The notes beneath the pieces are model-generated. The model was not told where the DNA came from and ran no database searches. It saw only the letters and a program-made list of their open reading frames with translations. A program made the translations under genes and the position numbers. A stretch of 64,000 bases of DNA from an uncultured Gammaproteobacteria bacterium (lineage in GTDB: Bacteria; Pseudomonadota; Gammaproteobacteria; DRJJ01), in contig CAMYJU010000011.1 in the NCBI GenBank assembly GCA_947258795.1, positions 39,158 through 103,157 of the forward strand. The letters run 5' to 3'. Within the stretch, counting starts at the first letter, position 1, and each line of letters opens with the position of its first letter. Below are positions 37,011 to 46,355 of this stretch, piece after piece.

Positions 37011-38198
37011 ATGATCAAACCACACGGTTCCGATACTTTGAATCCACTGTTCGTCTATGACTCTAGCGAACATGAAGAACTGTTGCACGAAGCAGAAAAC
37101 CTGCCCTCACTGATCATTAACTCGGCCGCTGCCGGTAATGCAGTCATGCTGGGCGCCGGTTACTTCAACCCGTTAACCGGATATATGAACCTGGCTGATG
37201 CCCTGAGTGTGGCAGAGACCATGAAAACCACTGACGGCCTGTTCTGGCCAACCCCGGTACTTTGCCGCAGCGATGATGTCGAGGCGATCAGGGACAAGAA
37301 ACGGATTGCCCTGCGCGATCCTAACGTTGAAGAACACCCGATCATGGCGGTTATGGACGTTGAGGCAATCGAGGAAATGAGTGATGCCGAAATGAACCTG
37401 ATTGCCGAAAAGGTCTACGGCACTACCGACTCCGAGCACCCCGGTGTCAACACCTTCATGAATGACGGCCGCTTCATTATCTCCGGCTCAATTCAGGTAT
37501 TGAGCTTCAGCTACTTCCAGTCAGAATTCCCGGACACCTTCCGTACCGCGGTAGAGATTCGTAACGATATCAAGGAGCGTGGCTGGAAAAAAGTTGTTGC
37601 GTTCCAGACCCGCAACCCAATGCATCTGGCCCATGAAGAGCTGTGCCATATGGCCATGGACCGACTCGGCTGCGATGGCCTGGTTATCCACATGCTGCTC
37701 GGTAAGCTGAAGCCTGGCGATATCCCGGCGCCGGTCCGCGACGCGGCGATCCGCAAGATGGTGGAGCTGTACTTCAAGCCCAACAGCGCGATGGTCACCG
37801 GTTATGGTTTCGACATGCTCTATGCCGGTCCACGCGAGGCTGTTCTGCACGCAGTATTCCGCCAGAACATGGGTGCTACCCACTTCATCATCGGTCGTGA
37901 CCATGCCGGTGTTGGTGATTACTACGGCGCATTCGATGCACAGACCATTTTCGACGACATGGTGCCCGCAGGCGCGCTGGAGATCGAGATCTTCCGTGCC
38001 GACCACACCGCATACTCGAAGAAACTGGACAAGGTCGTGATGATGCGTGACGCACCGGATCACAGCAAGGAAGACTTTGTCCTGCTGTCCGGCACCAAGG
38101 TTCGTGAAATGCTCGGTAACGGCATCGCACCACCAAAGGAATTCTCGCGCCCGGAAGTGGCCCAGATCCTGATGGATTATTATCAGAGCATTAACTAG
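37011..38198 (+). CDS. sat: ATP sulfurylase
   Basis: 395 residues, homo-oligomeric Sat type. Active-site motifs QTRN (199-202) with HLAH (205-208), and GRDHAG (295-300). In a sulfur oxidiser it makes ATP and sulfate from APS and pyrophosphate, completing the AprBA route. Strong ribosome-binding site TTAGGAGAAGAGCC. It stands alone about 19 kb from aprBA with its own terminator. Upstream 36757-37010 must hold its promoter; no consensus element was convincing. Confidence 0.96.
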   Translation: MIKPHGSDTLNPLFVYDSSEHEELLHEAENLPSLIINSAAAGNAVMLGAGYFNPLTGYMNLADALSVAETMKTTDGLFWPTPVLCRSDDVEAIRDKKRIALRDPNVEEHPIMAVMDVEAIEEMSDAEMNLIAEKVYGTTDSEHPGVNTFMNDGRFIISGSIQVLSFSYFQSEFPDTFRTAVEIRNDIKERGWKKVVAFQTRNPMHLAHEELCHMAMDRLGCDGLVIHMLLGKLKPGDIPAPVRDAAIRKMVELYFKPNSAMVTGYGFDMLYAGPREAVLHAVFRQNMGATHFIIGRDHAGVGDYYGAFDAQTIFDDMVPAGALEIEIFRADHTAYSKKLDKVVMMRDAPDHSKEDFVLLSGTKVREMLGNGIAPPKEFSRPEVAQILMDYYQSIN

Positions 38199-38220
38199 CG
38201 ACGAAAGCTGGTACTTGATA

Positions 38221-38253
38221 AAAAAGGCGGAGTTTAACTCCGCCTTTTTTTAT
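38221..38253 (+). terminator. Rho-independent terminator after sat
   Basis: AAGGCGGAGTTTAACTCCGCC followed by a run of seven T; an 8-bp stem with a TTTA-like loop, with an A-run before it. Confidence 0.92.
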
Positions 38254-38284
38254 TTATCCCTCACAAGCGGATATGATAGCCGCT

Positions 38285-39460
38285 ATGGATATCTACCTCG
38301 TAGGCGGCGCGGTCCGCGATCAACTACTCGATCTGCCGGTCAACGAACGTGACTGGGTCGTAGTCGGTTCTACTGCCGAGCAGATGATCGAACTTGGTTA
38401 CAAGCCGGTCGGCAAAGACTTCCCGGTGTTCCTGCACCCTGACACCCATGAGGAATATGCACTCGCGCGCACCGAGCGTAAAACCGGACCGGGCTATAGC
38501 GGCTTCGAGTTTCACGCTGCCGAAGATGTCAAGCTGGAGCAGGACCTGTTGCGCCGTGACCTGACCATTAATGCGATGGCGCGTGATGGCCAGGGTAAAC
38601 TGATCGACCCGTTTCACGGCCAGGAAGATTTGCAAAACGGCGTACTACGCCATGTATCACCGGCGTTTGCCGAAGACCCGGTGCGTATCCTGCGTGTCGC
38701 GCGTTTCGCCGCGCGCTTTGCGCGCTATGGTTTCCATGTCGCCCATAGCACCAACCAACTGATGCGAAACATGGTTGAGAACGGCGAGGTGGACGCGCTG
38801 GTCGCGGAACGCGTATGGACGGAAACCCAAAAGGCACTGGCCGAACAGCACCCGACCCGGTTTTTCGAAGTCCTGCGTGGCTGTGGTGCACTGGCGCGCG
38901 TGTTCCCGGTGATCGATCACGCCTGGCCAGTCGCAGATGAACCTGGTCACACAAAAGATTCCGATGCATCCTGTATGAAAGTGTTACAACAGGCCAGCGA
39001 ACTGAGCGAACAGGCCGATGTACGCTTTACCGCACTCTGTTGTGCAATCTGGTACGACACGTCAGCACCTGAAAGAATACAGCTTGAACAACAGCTGGAT
39101 GACATGCTGGAACAGTTACGTGTACAAAAACAGTGGTGCAAGCTGGTACGTACCGCGATGCGCACGATCGATATCATCGTACCGGACAAGGCACAGAATG
39201 CCGCTGCCTTGCTCGAACTGTTCCAGACCAGCGACCTGTTCAGACAACCTGAACGTATCGGCAAGCTGATAACAATCTGGCAGGCAGTCGCGAACAGTCA
39301 CGAACACCGGCTTGATCGCGACCGTATACACAGGGCACTACAGGCCGCCCTGCTGGTCGATGCGCAGGCGATCAGCCAGTCAGGCCTGAAGGGTCAGGCG
39401 ATTGCCAAGGCGTTGCAGCAACAACGGATACAAGCGATTGAGAAAACTCTATTGAAATAA
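38285..39460 (+). CDS. cca: CCA-adding tRNA nucleotidyltransferase, HD motif lost
   Basis: 391 residues from the ATG at 38285 (MDIYLVGGAVRDQLL); an in-frame ATG at 38273 would add four. Nucleotidyltransferase motif GGAVRD, the R-x-x-R-R motif in EQDLLRRDLTINAMARD, and the family's EDPVRILRVARFAARF. It adds or repairs the tRNA CCA end. Bacterial gamma-type Cca often has a C-terminal HD phosphohydrolase; here the equivalent of VHDLGKG reads LCCAIWYDTSAP, so the metal-binding His-Asp is gone while the nucleotidyltransferase part is intact. Confidence 0.93.
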   Translation: MDIYLVGGAVRDQLLDLPVNERDWVVVGSTAEQMIELGYKPVGKDFPVFLHPDTHEEYALARTERKTGPGYSGFEFHAAEDVKLEQDLLRRDLTINAMARDGQGKLIDPFHGQEDLQNGVLRHVSPAFAEDPVRILRVARFAARFARYGFHVAHSTNQLMRNMVENGEVDALVAERVWTETQKALAEQHPTRFFEVLRGCGALARVFPVIDHAWPVADEPGHTKDSDASCMKVLQQASELSEQADVRFTALCCAIWYDTSAPERIQLEQQLDDMLEQLRVQKQWCKLVRTAMRTIDIIVPDKAQNAAALLELFQTSDLFRQPERIGKLITIWQAVANSHEHRLDRDRIHRALQAALLVDAQAISQSGLKGQAIAKALQQQRIQAIEKTLLK

Positions 39461-39509
39461 ATGTGGTGCAATGCCCGATGATTATAACACCCTACCTGCT
39501 AAAACATTT

Positions 39510-39905
39510 TCATGTCATGCGCTTCAGCATCCGCCGTTCAAAAGCCAGTAGCAGCATCGACAGTCGCGGTCCGGCCAGTAGCCAGGCCAGTAACACACCG
39601 ATTGAATCGGCCAGCATATCCCACCATTCGAAGTAACGCGGTCCGAGCATCGGCTGCAGGATCTCGATTACAATACCCAGCGCAATCAACCCGGTTGCGA
39701 CCAGCACACGCTCACGCGTTGCATGGTAGAGCTGCGCAAACCAGCCCATCATTATAAAGTAGGCCAGCACATGCTCGACCTTGTCGGCGCCGACAAAATG
39801 CATCGGCTGCGGCGGCTTGGGCATCAGCGACAGCACCAGTACCGTTAACACCATCAACCAGCCTATCCCCAGCCACAGGTTGCGATAACGCAGCGATTCG
39901 ATCAT
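39510..39905 (-). CDS. VanZ-family membrane protein
   Basis: 131 residues (MIESLRYRNLWLGIGWLMVL), four predicted helices, with the VanZ motifs DKVEHVLAYFIMMGW and EILQPMLGPRYFEWWDMLAD. The ATG at 39905 overlaps the uppP stop (ATGA), so the two are translated together. An open frame extending to 40280 only reads through uppP in another frame. The exact role is unknown. Confidence 0.85.
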   Translation of the reverse strand: MIESLRYRNLWLGIGWLMVLTVLVLSLMPKPPQPMHFVGADKVEHVLAYFIMMGWFAQLYHATRERVLVATGLIALGIVIEILQPMLGPRYFEWWDMLADSIGVLLAWLLAGPRLSMLLLAFERRMLKRMT

Positions 39906-40717
39906 CAAACTGCCCCGCTCAGCGTGGCTATGATCAGTACCAGGCCCAGTAACAGCCGGTACACCACGAACGGCAGCATGCCGATACGCTCGATCAGGGC
40001 CAGGAACAGGTATATACAGGCGTAGGCTGTAATCGCCGAGGCCAGTACACCGGTTGCGACAAAGCCGATATCGACAGGCGCACTGGTCTGTATCACTTTC
40101 AGGCTCTGGTAGCCGGCTGCCAAAATGATAGTCGGTATCGACAACAGGAATGAAAAACGCGCGGCCCCCTTGCGAGTCAGGCCCAGCAGCAGCCCGGCGG
40201 TTATGGTAATACCGGAACGCGAGGTGCCCGGTATCAGTGCAATCGCCTGCGCGACACCAATAATCAGCACATCGGTCCAACGCAGACTGTGTTCATCACG
40301 CTCACGCTCGCCACGTTTATCGGCCAGCCACAACAGCAGGCCAAAGCCGATCGTGGTCGCGGCGATCACCAGGTTGGAACGCAGACTTGATTCAGTCCAG
40401 TCATGCAATAGCAGTCCGGCCAGCCCGACCGGTACCGTACCCCATAACACGGCCCAGCCCAAGCGGCTCTGACCTACGCTACGCCTCTCCCTGATCGAAT
40501 GCACCCAGTCGACGATGATGACCTTCAGGTCTTTGCGAAAATAGGTAATCACGGCCAGCAGGCTACCGAAATGCACCGCAATATCAAATGCCAGCCCCTG
40601 GTCCTGCCAGCCGAGCAGTTTCGGTAACAGGATCAAATGCCCGGAAGACGAGATCGGCAGAAATTCGGTAAAGCCCTGTAACAAGGCCAGATAAATCGCG
40701 TGTAAGTAGTCCTGCAT
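39905..40717 (-). CDS. uppP: Undecaprenyl-diphosphatase
   Basis: 270 residues, an integral membrane phosphatase recycling the undecaprenyl carrier for peptidoglycan synthesis. Motifs FTEFLPISSSGHLILL (near residue 17) and PGTSRSGITITAGLLLGLTR, both diagnostic of BacA/UppP. It is 26 bp after the MidA-family gene, and VanZ follows with ATGA overlap. Confidence 0.95.
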   Translation of the reverse strand: MQDYLHAIYLALLQGFTEFLPISSSGHLILLPKLLGWQDQGLAFDIAVHFGSLLAVITYFRKDLKVIIVDWVHSIRERRSVGQSRLGWAVLWGTVPVGLAGLLLHDWTESSLRSNLVIAATTIGFGLLLWLADKRGERERDEHSLRWTDVLIIGVAQAIALIPGTSRSGITITAGLLLGLTRKGAARFSFLLSIPTIILAAGYQSLKVIQTSAPVDIGFVATGVLASAITAYACIYLFLALIERIGMLPFVVYRLLLGLVLIIATLSGAV

Positions 40718-40743
40718 TATTATTTCCTGTTACTGCAACCGCG

Positions 40744-41961
40744 CTACAGTCGATTGCCTAAATCCTGTGTCCTGAAACCACGCCAGTCTGCCAGTTCGCC
40801 CGTAGTCAGCCCTTTGCTCAGCCCCAGCACACGAAAGCGCTCTCCCATCTCGCCGGGCAGGGTCAGGGTCTTGGCCTGTTGGGTCAGTGCCAGAAAGGCT
40901 ACCGTGTCGGATGGATCACAGCGGGCGATAATTTCATCCAGCCCGCAACCGATCAGAAAGTGCGCCTGGGTATTGTACCCGGCCACAGTCATACCCGCGT
41001 CATGGGCCGCTTCGGCCACCGCACTGAATTCCACGTAGGCGGTAATATCCTGTATCCCGGTCAATATCAGTGGGTCATCATGCATGCGGTGCCGATAGTG
41101 ACAGCTCAGCGTACCCTGATCACGTTGCGGGTGATAAAACTCATCACGACTGGCACCATAGTCGATCAGCACCGCGGCGCCGCGTTGCAACAGTTCGGCC
41201 AGTTGCCTGACCCAGGCCACGGCGCGTTCGTTATATTCAAGCAAATAACCCGGTTCAGGTCTATGATCCAGTTTTGCAAGTAGTTGATCGAGCAGTTCGG
41301 TCTGCTCGGCGCTGGCCGGACGCTCTTGCCAGGCAAACGCAGCGCCCTCCTCGTCCCAGACCACGCCCTGGATAGCGTATCCTTGTTCCAGCACGCGGTA
41401 ACGCTCCACTGGCATCGCATCGAGTAGTTCATTGGCCAGCACCACGCCCTCAAAACCGCCTGGAAGGATATCCAGCCAGTGCACACGGTTTATCAATTCA
41501 GGCAGGTCTCTGGCCAGGCGTTCGCGCTGGCGCTCACGCAGATCGGCACTCAGTTCGACTATATAATAGTGGTCAGGCAGACACTGCTGTAGCTGTAGCT
41601 CGGTCAGAACGTCAACCGCCATGACACCGCTACCGGCACCGAACTCGAGCAGGTCACCGCCCCCGATAGCCTGTAACAGCTCGACACATTGCTGTGCCAG
41701 GCATTGACCAAACAGTGCACTGGTTTCCGGGGCGGTGACAAAATCACCCTGCTGGCCAAACTTGCGCCGGCCGGCCGTATAATAACCCAGGCCCGGTGCA
41801 TACATGGCCAGTTCCATAAATGCCGAGAACGGTATCCAGCCGCCGGCCTCAACCAGCTCCTTGCGTATCGCCTGTTGCACTAATGCGCTATGTGCCGCAC
41901 TGTCGGCATCGGGTTCCGGCAGTACATCAACTGCATCCTGGTCTGGTGGTTTGTGATTCAC
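40744..41961 (-). CDS. SAM-dependent methyltransferase, MidA/NDUFAF7 family (COG1565)
   Basis: 405 residues. FMELAMYAPGLGYYTAGRRK and FVTAPETSALFGQCLAQQ, then SAM motif I LLEFGAGSGVMAVDVL and the VLANELLDAMPV segment, characteristic of the family. The mitochondrial relative methylates an arginine of complex I; the bacterial target is unknown. First gene of the methyltransferase-uppP-vanZ run. Divergent from the pteridine reductase gene, 40 bp apart. Confidence 0.88.
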   Translation of the reverse strand: MNHKPPDQDAVDVLPEPDADSAAHSALVQQAIRKELVEAGGWIPFSAFMELAMYAPGLGYYTAGRRKFGQQGDFVTAPETSALFGQCLAQQCVELLQAIGGGDLLEFGAGSGVMAVDVLTELQLQQCLPDHYYIVELSADLRERQRERLARDLPELINRVHWLDILPGGFEGVVLANELLDAMPVERYRVLEQGYAIQGVVWDEEGAAFAWQERPASAEQTELLDQLLAKLDHRPEPGYLLEYNERAVAWVRQLAELLQRGAAVLIDYGASRDEFYHPQRDQGTLSCHYRHRMHDDPLILTGIQDITAYVEFSAVAEAAHDAGMTVAGYNTQAHFLIGCGLDEIIARCDPSDTVAFLALTQQAKTLTLPGEMGERFRVLGLSKGLTTGELADWRGFRTQDLGNRL

Positions 41962-42001
41962 TTGATTGGTTCTTGTTATCGAGAATGGTTATAGTACACC
42001 A

Positions 42002-42760
42002 ATGAACGATAACGATTCCAAACTCAGCCTGCAGGGCAAAACAGCCCTGATTACCGGTGCCGCACATCGCATCGGCGCGACCATCGCCCGTCACCTGCAT
42101 CAGCGTGGCGCGAATATCGTCGTGCATTACCGCAAAAGTTTACAGGCCGCCGAACAATTGCAGGCGGAACTACATGTAGAACGCCCGGATTCAGTCAGCC
42201 TGGTACAGGCCGATATCAACAAGACCGACAGCCTGCCAAGACTGGCCGGCGAGGCCGCGGCACGCTGGGGTGGACTGGACATCCTGATCAATAATGCCTC
42301 GACCTTCTATCCGACCGAGGTCGGCGAGGTCACCGAGATGCAGTGGGACGACCTGATCGGCACCAACCTGAAGGCGCCGTTTTTCCTGTCCCAGGCCTCC
42401 ACCCCGTACCTGCGCGAAACCCAGGGCACGATTATCAATATCGTCGATATCCACGCCGAACGCCCGTTAAAGGCCTACCCGGTGTACAGCATGGCCAAAG
42501 CTGGCCTGGTGATGATGACGCGCGCGCTGGCCAGTGAACTGGGCCCGGATATCCGCGTCAATGCAATCGCCCCGGGCGCAATCCTGTGGCCGGAACATGA
42601 AATGGATGAAGAGACCCGGCTGAAGATCATCTCGCGCACCTTCCTGAAAAAACAGGGTGACCCGTCCGATATCGCGCGCGCGGTGCTGTACCTGATCGAT
42701 GCCGCCTACGTCAGCGGACAGGTACTGACCGTTGATGGTGGCCGGTCGATCAATAGCTAA
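42002..42760 (+). CDS. folM: SDR-family pteridine reductase (FolM-like)
   Basis: 252 residues from the ATG at 42002. Short-chain dehydrogenase with TGAAHRIGATIARHL (NADP-binding; the -R-x-G pattern is that of pteridine reductases), NNAST, and the active site YSMAKAGL. A terminal DGGRSINS fits the family. It lies against folK and folB, supporting reduction of a dihydropteridine. Gene name from context; confidence in the symbol is moderate. It converges with folK with a 4-bp overlap. Confidence 0.82.
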   Translation: MNDNDSKLSLQGKTALITGAAHRIGATIARHLHQRGANIVVHYRKSLQAAEQLQAELHVERPDSVSLVQADINKTDSLPRLAGEAAARWGGLDILINNASTFYPTEVGEVTEMQWDDLIGTNLKAPFFLSQASTPYLRETQGTIINIVDIHAERPLKAYPVYSMAKAGLVMMTRALASELGPDIRVNAIAPGAILWPEHEMDEETRLKIISRTFLKKQGDPSDIARAVLYLIDAAYVSGQVLTVDGGRSINS

Positions 42761-43245
42761 AGGGTCAACTCGACCTGAACCATATTCTCATCCCGCTGCG
42801 GGAATGTGCCCCAGATCTCGGCGATGGTCTTTTTACTGAGCGGATGCTCCAACTCCGGCGCCAGGTCGTAAAGCGGTCGCAATACAAACGCGTAGCGCTC
42901 GATTTCATCCCTCGGCAGTATCGTGCCGTTGATATCACCGCTCAGCTCACCATATAGCAGCAGGTCCAGATCGATAGTCCTGGCGACAAAGCGCTGGCCC
43001 TCACGTTCGCGCCCGTAACGCTCCTCGATTGCATGCAACTGGTCTATCACCGACTCGACCGGTATACCGGTATCGAAGGCCGCGACCAGGTTATAGAAAT
43101 TATCACCCTCAAAACCGACCGGCACGGTTTCATACACCGGTGACAACATCACTTCGCCAAAACTTTCGCGCATGGCCTGGACCGCGAGCCTGACATAACG
43201 CGCCGGCTCGATATTACTGCCGATGCTGACATAGACCCGGGTCAT
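42757..43245 (-). CDS. folK: HPPK, hydroxymethyldihydropterin pyrophosphokinase
   Basis: 162 residues. YVSIGSNIEP, SPVYETVPVG, FYNLVAAFDT and the signature RFVARTIDLDLLLYG. It transfers pyrophosphate to 6-hydroxymethyl-dihydropterin, one step after FolB. Its start overlaps the folB stop (ATGA), so the pair is co-translated. Confidence 0.93.
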   Translation of the reverse strand: MTRVYVSIGSNIEPARYVRLAVQAMRESFGEVMLSPVYETVPVGFEGDNFYNLVAAFDTGIPVESVIDQLHAIEERYGREREGQRFVARTIDLDLLLYGELSGDINGTILPRDEIERYAFVLRPLYDLAPELEHPLSKKTIAEIWGTFPQRDENMVQVELTL

Positions 43246-43601
43246 GCCGGTTTTTCACCGCGCTCGATAATCACACCGACCCCGGAGGAACCGCGCACTG
43301 CGCCTTCCTTGTTCAGTACCAGCCGTACCCAGGCGACATCAAATTCCTGCAGCACGATCTCGGTAATACGTTCGGCCAGGGTCTCGACCAGTTCGAACTT
43401 GCTGTCCTCGACAAACGCGATCAGCCGCTTGGCCACGGCCTTGTAGTTCAGGGTGTCGTCGATATGGTCGCTGGCGGCGGCCTTGCGGATGTCAAACGCC
43501 ATCTCCAGGTCCAGGACCACCGGTTGCCTGATATCCCGTTCCCAGTCGTAAATGCCGATAACGGTTTCAATACGTAATTCGCGAATAAAAATAATGTCCA
43601 T
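43242..43601 (-). CDS. folB: Dihydroneopterin aldolase
   Basis: 119 residues (MDIIFIRELRIETVIGIYDW). Short FolB fold, with Glu in ELVETLAERI and Lys in VLNKEGAVRGSSGVGVIIER. It cleaves dihydroneopterin to the hydroxymethyl substrate of FolK. A longer open frame to 43970 is read through plsY and is not coding. Divergent from plsY over 78 bp. Confidence 0.92.
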   Translation of the reverse strand: MDIIFIRELRIETVIGIYDWERDIRQPVVLDLEMAFDIRKAAASDHIDDTLNYKAVAKRLIAFVEDSKFELVETLAERITEIVLQEFDVAWVRLVLNKEGAVRGSSGVGVIIERGEKPA

Positions 43602-43679
43602 AGTGCCTTCCCGGATTTCAGCGCACACTATATCAGGCAGGCACTTGACGCGCACCTGCGCAACGTATCCAATACAGCC

Positions 43680-44267
43680 ATGATTACTGACCCGATCACC
43701 TTTGCGACTCTGGTTATCATCGCCTACCTGATGGGCTCCCTGTCCAGCGCAATTATCGTATGCCGCAGCATGGGCCTGCCCGACCCGCGCACCCAGGGTT
43801 CGCAAAATCCAGGCGCAACCAATGTCATGCGCGTTGGTGGCAAGAAGGCGGCCGCGCTGACCCTGCTCGGCGATGTCCTCAAGGGGGTCATCCCGGTGCT
43901 GGCCGCGCAATGGATACAGCCTGACTGGGCCACACTGTCGGCGACCTCGTTCGCGGCGTTTCTCGGCCACCTGTACCCGGTATTTTTCGGTTTTCGCGGC
44001 GGCAAGGGAGTCGCAACCGCGCTGGGTGTGCTGCTGGCCTCGAGCTGGATGGTCGGACTGGCGACCATCGCCACCTGGCTAGTGGTGTTTGCGATAACCC
44101 GGATTTCCTCGCTGTCGGCACTGAGCGCGTTTCTGGTGATGCCAGTCTACGCATACTACCTGACTGCGAACGCCGTGTTCGTCGGCACCATGGTTACCAT
44201 TTCGTTAATGCTGTTCTGGCGCCATCGCAGTAATATCCAGAAACTGATCACCGGGACAGAGGATTAG
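43680..44267 (+). CDS. plsY: Glycerol-3-phosphate acyltransferase (acyl-phosphate dependent)
   Basis: 195 residues with five membrane helices. GSLSSAIIVCR, DPRTQGSQNPGATNVMRVGG and GHLYPVFFGFRGGKGVATA are the three PlsY motifs. It starts membrane phospholipid synthesis from acyl-phosphate. Next to folB (divergent) and tsaD, the usual gammaproteobacterial order. Confidence 0.95.
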   Translation: MITDPITFATLVIIAYLMGSLSSAIIVCRSMGLPDPRTQGSQNPGATNVMRVGGKKAAALTLLGDVLKGVIPVLAAQWIQPDWATLSATSFAAFLGHLYPVFFGFRGGKGVATALGVLLASSWMVGLATIATWLVVFAITRISSLSALSAFLVMPVYAYYLTANAVFVGTMVTISLMLFWRHRSNIQKLITGTED

Positions 44268-44280
44268 ATACAGGGTTTAG

Positions 44281-44401
44281 CCACTGCTGTCCCATTTACG
44301 CCTTGCCAAAGATCATGTCTTCAATGTCTATAAGCTTGTTCGGATGTCATAAAACCAAAGACCTACCCAGTATTTCGATTATGTTTCCGGGACAACAGTG
44401 G
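44281..44401. mobile_element. Possible insertion-sequence relic or MITE with 13-bp terminal inverted repeats
   Basis: CCACTGCTGTCCC at 44281-44293 and GGGACAACAGTGG at 44389-44401 are inverted repeats matching at 12 of 13 positions, flanking 95 bp with no reading frame. It fills most of the plsY-tsaD gap. The TCCGGGACAACAGTGG end resembles ends of IS4-like elements; this comparison is from memory. No clear target-site duplication was seen. Confidence 0.5.
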
Positions 44402-44419
44402 AATTGTTGCCATTCGGGC

Positions 44420-45436
44420 TCAGCCCGGCTCTGATAACTCCACCAGCGGCCAGCGCGGCCGCGCACGGATCACCGCCTCGTCATGCTCACCACCCAGCAG
44501 TCGCAGGCAACCAACATGCGCGATCATCGCGCCATTGTCGGTACAGAACTCCGGCCGCGGATAGTACACCCTGCCCCCACGGGACTGCATCAGCTCCTCC
44601 AGTGACTTGCGGAGCAGGCGGTTGGCACCAACGCCACCAGCGACCACCAGCTCGTTCAGGCCGCTCTGTTCCAGCGCGCGCCGGCACTTGATCACCAGGG
44701 TCTCGACCACTGCCTGCTGGAAGGCATGGGCGATATCGGCCCTGGCCGGGTCATCCTGCGGAGAATCGCGCCAGGTGGTGATCGCAAAAGTCTTGATACC
44801 GCTGAAACTGAAATCCAGCCCGGGCCGGTCGGTCATCGGGCGTGGGAAGCGGTAACGATCCGGCTGGCCCCGCTGCGCCAGCTCGGCCAGCGCCGGCCCG
44901 CCGGGATACGGCAGGCCCAGCAGTTTGGCGGTTTTGTCGAAGGCCTCGCCGACCGCGTCGTCCAGGGTGTCGCCAAGCAGGGTATAGCGCCCAACCCCCT
45001 CGACCTGCACCAGCTGGGTATGGCCACCGGAAACCAGCAGCGCAACGAACGGAAAGGCCGGTTTTTCGGCCTCCAGCATTGGCGCAAGCAAATGACCCTC
45101 CATATGATGCACCGGCACCGCCGGCAGGCTCAGCGCCCAGGCCAGACTACGCCCGATCGCGGCACCGACCAGCAGCGCCCCGACCAGCCCGGGCCCGGCG
45201 GTATAGCACAGGCCATCCAGTTGCGCCAGCTCAAGACCGCTTTCATCCATCAAATCATTGATTAATGGCAGTATTTTTCTGACGTGGTCACGCGAGGCCA
45301 GTTCCGGCACAACCCCGCCATATTGGGCATGCAGGGCTATCTGGCTGTACAGGCGGTGCCCGAGCAGGCCGCGCTCGCTGTCATACAGCGCCACAGCGCT
45401 CTCGTCACAGGAAGTTTCGATACCCAGCACGATCAT
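44420..45436 (-). CDS. tsaD: tRNA N6-adenosine threonylcarbamoyltransferase
   Basis: 338 residues. Opens [18 protein letters not shown]; metal-binding [23 protein letters not shown], and [10 protein letters not shown] follow. It completes t6A at position 37 of ANN-decoding tRNAs together with TsaB/E. Divergent from rpsU across 99 bp holding both promoters; this rpsU/tsaD head-to-head layout is common in gammaproteobacteria. Confidence 0.96.
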   Translation of the reverse strand: MIVLGIETSCDESAVALYDSERGLLGHRLYSQIALHAQYGGVVPELASRDHVRKILPLINDLMDESGLELAQLDGLCYTAGPGLVGALLVGAAIGRSLAWALSLPAVPVHHMEGHLLAPMLEAEKPAFPFVALLVSGGHTQLVQVEGVGRYTLLGDTLDDAVGEAFDKTAKLLGLPYPGGPALAELAQRGQPDRYRFPRPMTDRPGLDFSFSGIKTFAITTWRDSPQDDPARADIAHAFQQAVVETLVIKCRRALEQSGLNELVVAGGVGANRLLRKSLEELMQSRGGRVYYPRPEFCTDNGAMIAHVGCLRLLGGEHDEAVIRARPRWPLVELSEPG

Positions 45437-45535
45437 TTTTTGCTTTTTCCCCGTCTCAGGAGTAGAATTTCGCGTTCTTTCGAGGCAGCAGACCGCCCGA
45501 ACACAATTGTAAACAGACTCAAGGTAAAGAATTGT

Positions 45536-45751
45536 ATGCCAAGCGTACGTGTAAAAGAAAACGAACCGTTTGATATCGCCCTGCGACGCTTCAAACGCTC
45601 ATGCGAAAAAGCCGGTATTATTTCCGAAATTCGTCGTCGCGAGTTTTACGAAAAACCCACCGAAGAGCGCAAGCGTAAAGCCGCTGCCGCAGTTAAACGG
45701 CATGCCAAAAAGGTATCGCGCGACTCGGTTCGTCGCACACGCAACTACTGA
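45536..45751 (+). CDS. rpsU: Ribosomal protein bS21
   Basis: 71 residues, [20 protein letters not shown], then KRSCEKAGI and a basic tail ending RRTRNY. Exact family length. First gene of the macromolecular synthesis operon rpsU-(yqeY)-dnaG-rpoD. Confidence 0.97.
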   Translation: MPSVRVKENEPFDIALRRFKRSCEKAGIISEIRRREFYEKPTEERKRKAAAAVKRHAKKVSRDSVRRTRNY

Positions 45752-45820
45752 TCTGCATTCGTCACACCGCTCTACCGCTGTCAGGGCCTGTGATTTCGCT
45801 GCGTAACCATTGATACGACA

Positions 45821-46270
45821 ATGTCCCTGAAGCAGACCATTACCGATGATATGAAAAACGCCATGCGCGAGGGCGACAAGTCCCGCCTGGCCGTAATTCG
45901 TCTGGCTACGGCTGCAATCAAGCAGGTCGAGGTGGACGAACGCGTCGATCTTCAGCAAGACGATGACCGCGTAATCGCGATTATCGACAAGATGATCAAA
46001 CAGCGCCGCGAATCCATCAGTCAGTACGAAAAGGCCGGTCGTGACGACCTGGTCGAACAGGAACAGTACGAAGTCACTGTGTTGCAACCCTATCTGCCGG
46101 CCGCACTCAGTGAAGACGAGATCAACAGCCTGATCGAGACCGCGATCGAACAGACCGGCGCCGCGTCGATGAAGGACATGGGCAAGGTCATGGGCATGCT
46201 GAAGCCGCAACTGGCCGGCCGCGCCGATATGGGCCAGGTCAGCCAGACCATCAAGGCACGCCTGTCCTGA
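45821..46270 (+). CDS. yqeY: GatB/YqeY-domain protein
   Basis: 149 residues, all-helical: MSLKQTITDDMKNAMREGDK, and EQYEVTVLQPYLPAALSEDE. It resembles the C-terminal tRNA-binding domain of GatB, standing alone; function unclear. Sits between rpsU and dnaG as in many proteobacteria. Confidence 0.92.
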   Translation: MSLKQTITDDMKNAMREGDKSRLAVIRLATAAIKQVEVDERVDLQQDDDRVIAIIDKMIKQRRESISQYEKAGRDDLVEQEQYEVTVLQPYLPAALSEDEINSLIETAIEQTGAASMKDMGKVMGMLKPQLAGRADMGQVSQTIKARLS

Positions 46271-46355
46271 CAGGCGGACACAATTAAAACACCGTCTACA
46301 CGGCGTCAGCGTAAATACGTTTTCCCCTACTCCCTTATCCTGTAGTCTTATAAAT

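Noticed and set aside
39510..40280. 256-residue version of the VanZ-like protein
   Set aside because: The extra N-terminus is out-of-frame uppP sequence; the ATG overlapping the uppP stop gives a normal 131-residue protein.
43242..43970. 242-residue version of FolB
   Set aside because: The extra sequence is read through plsY; the usual 119-residue FolB starts at 43601.
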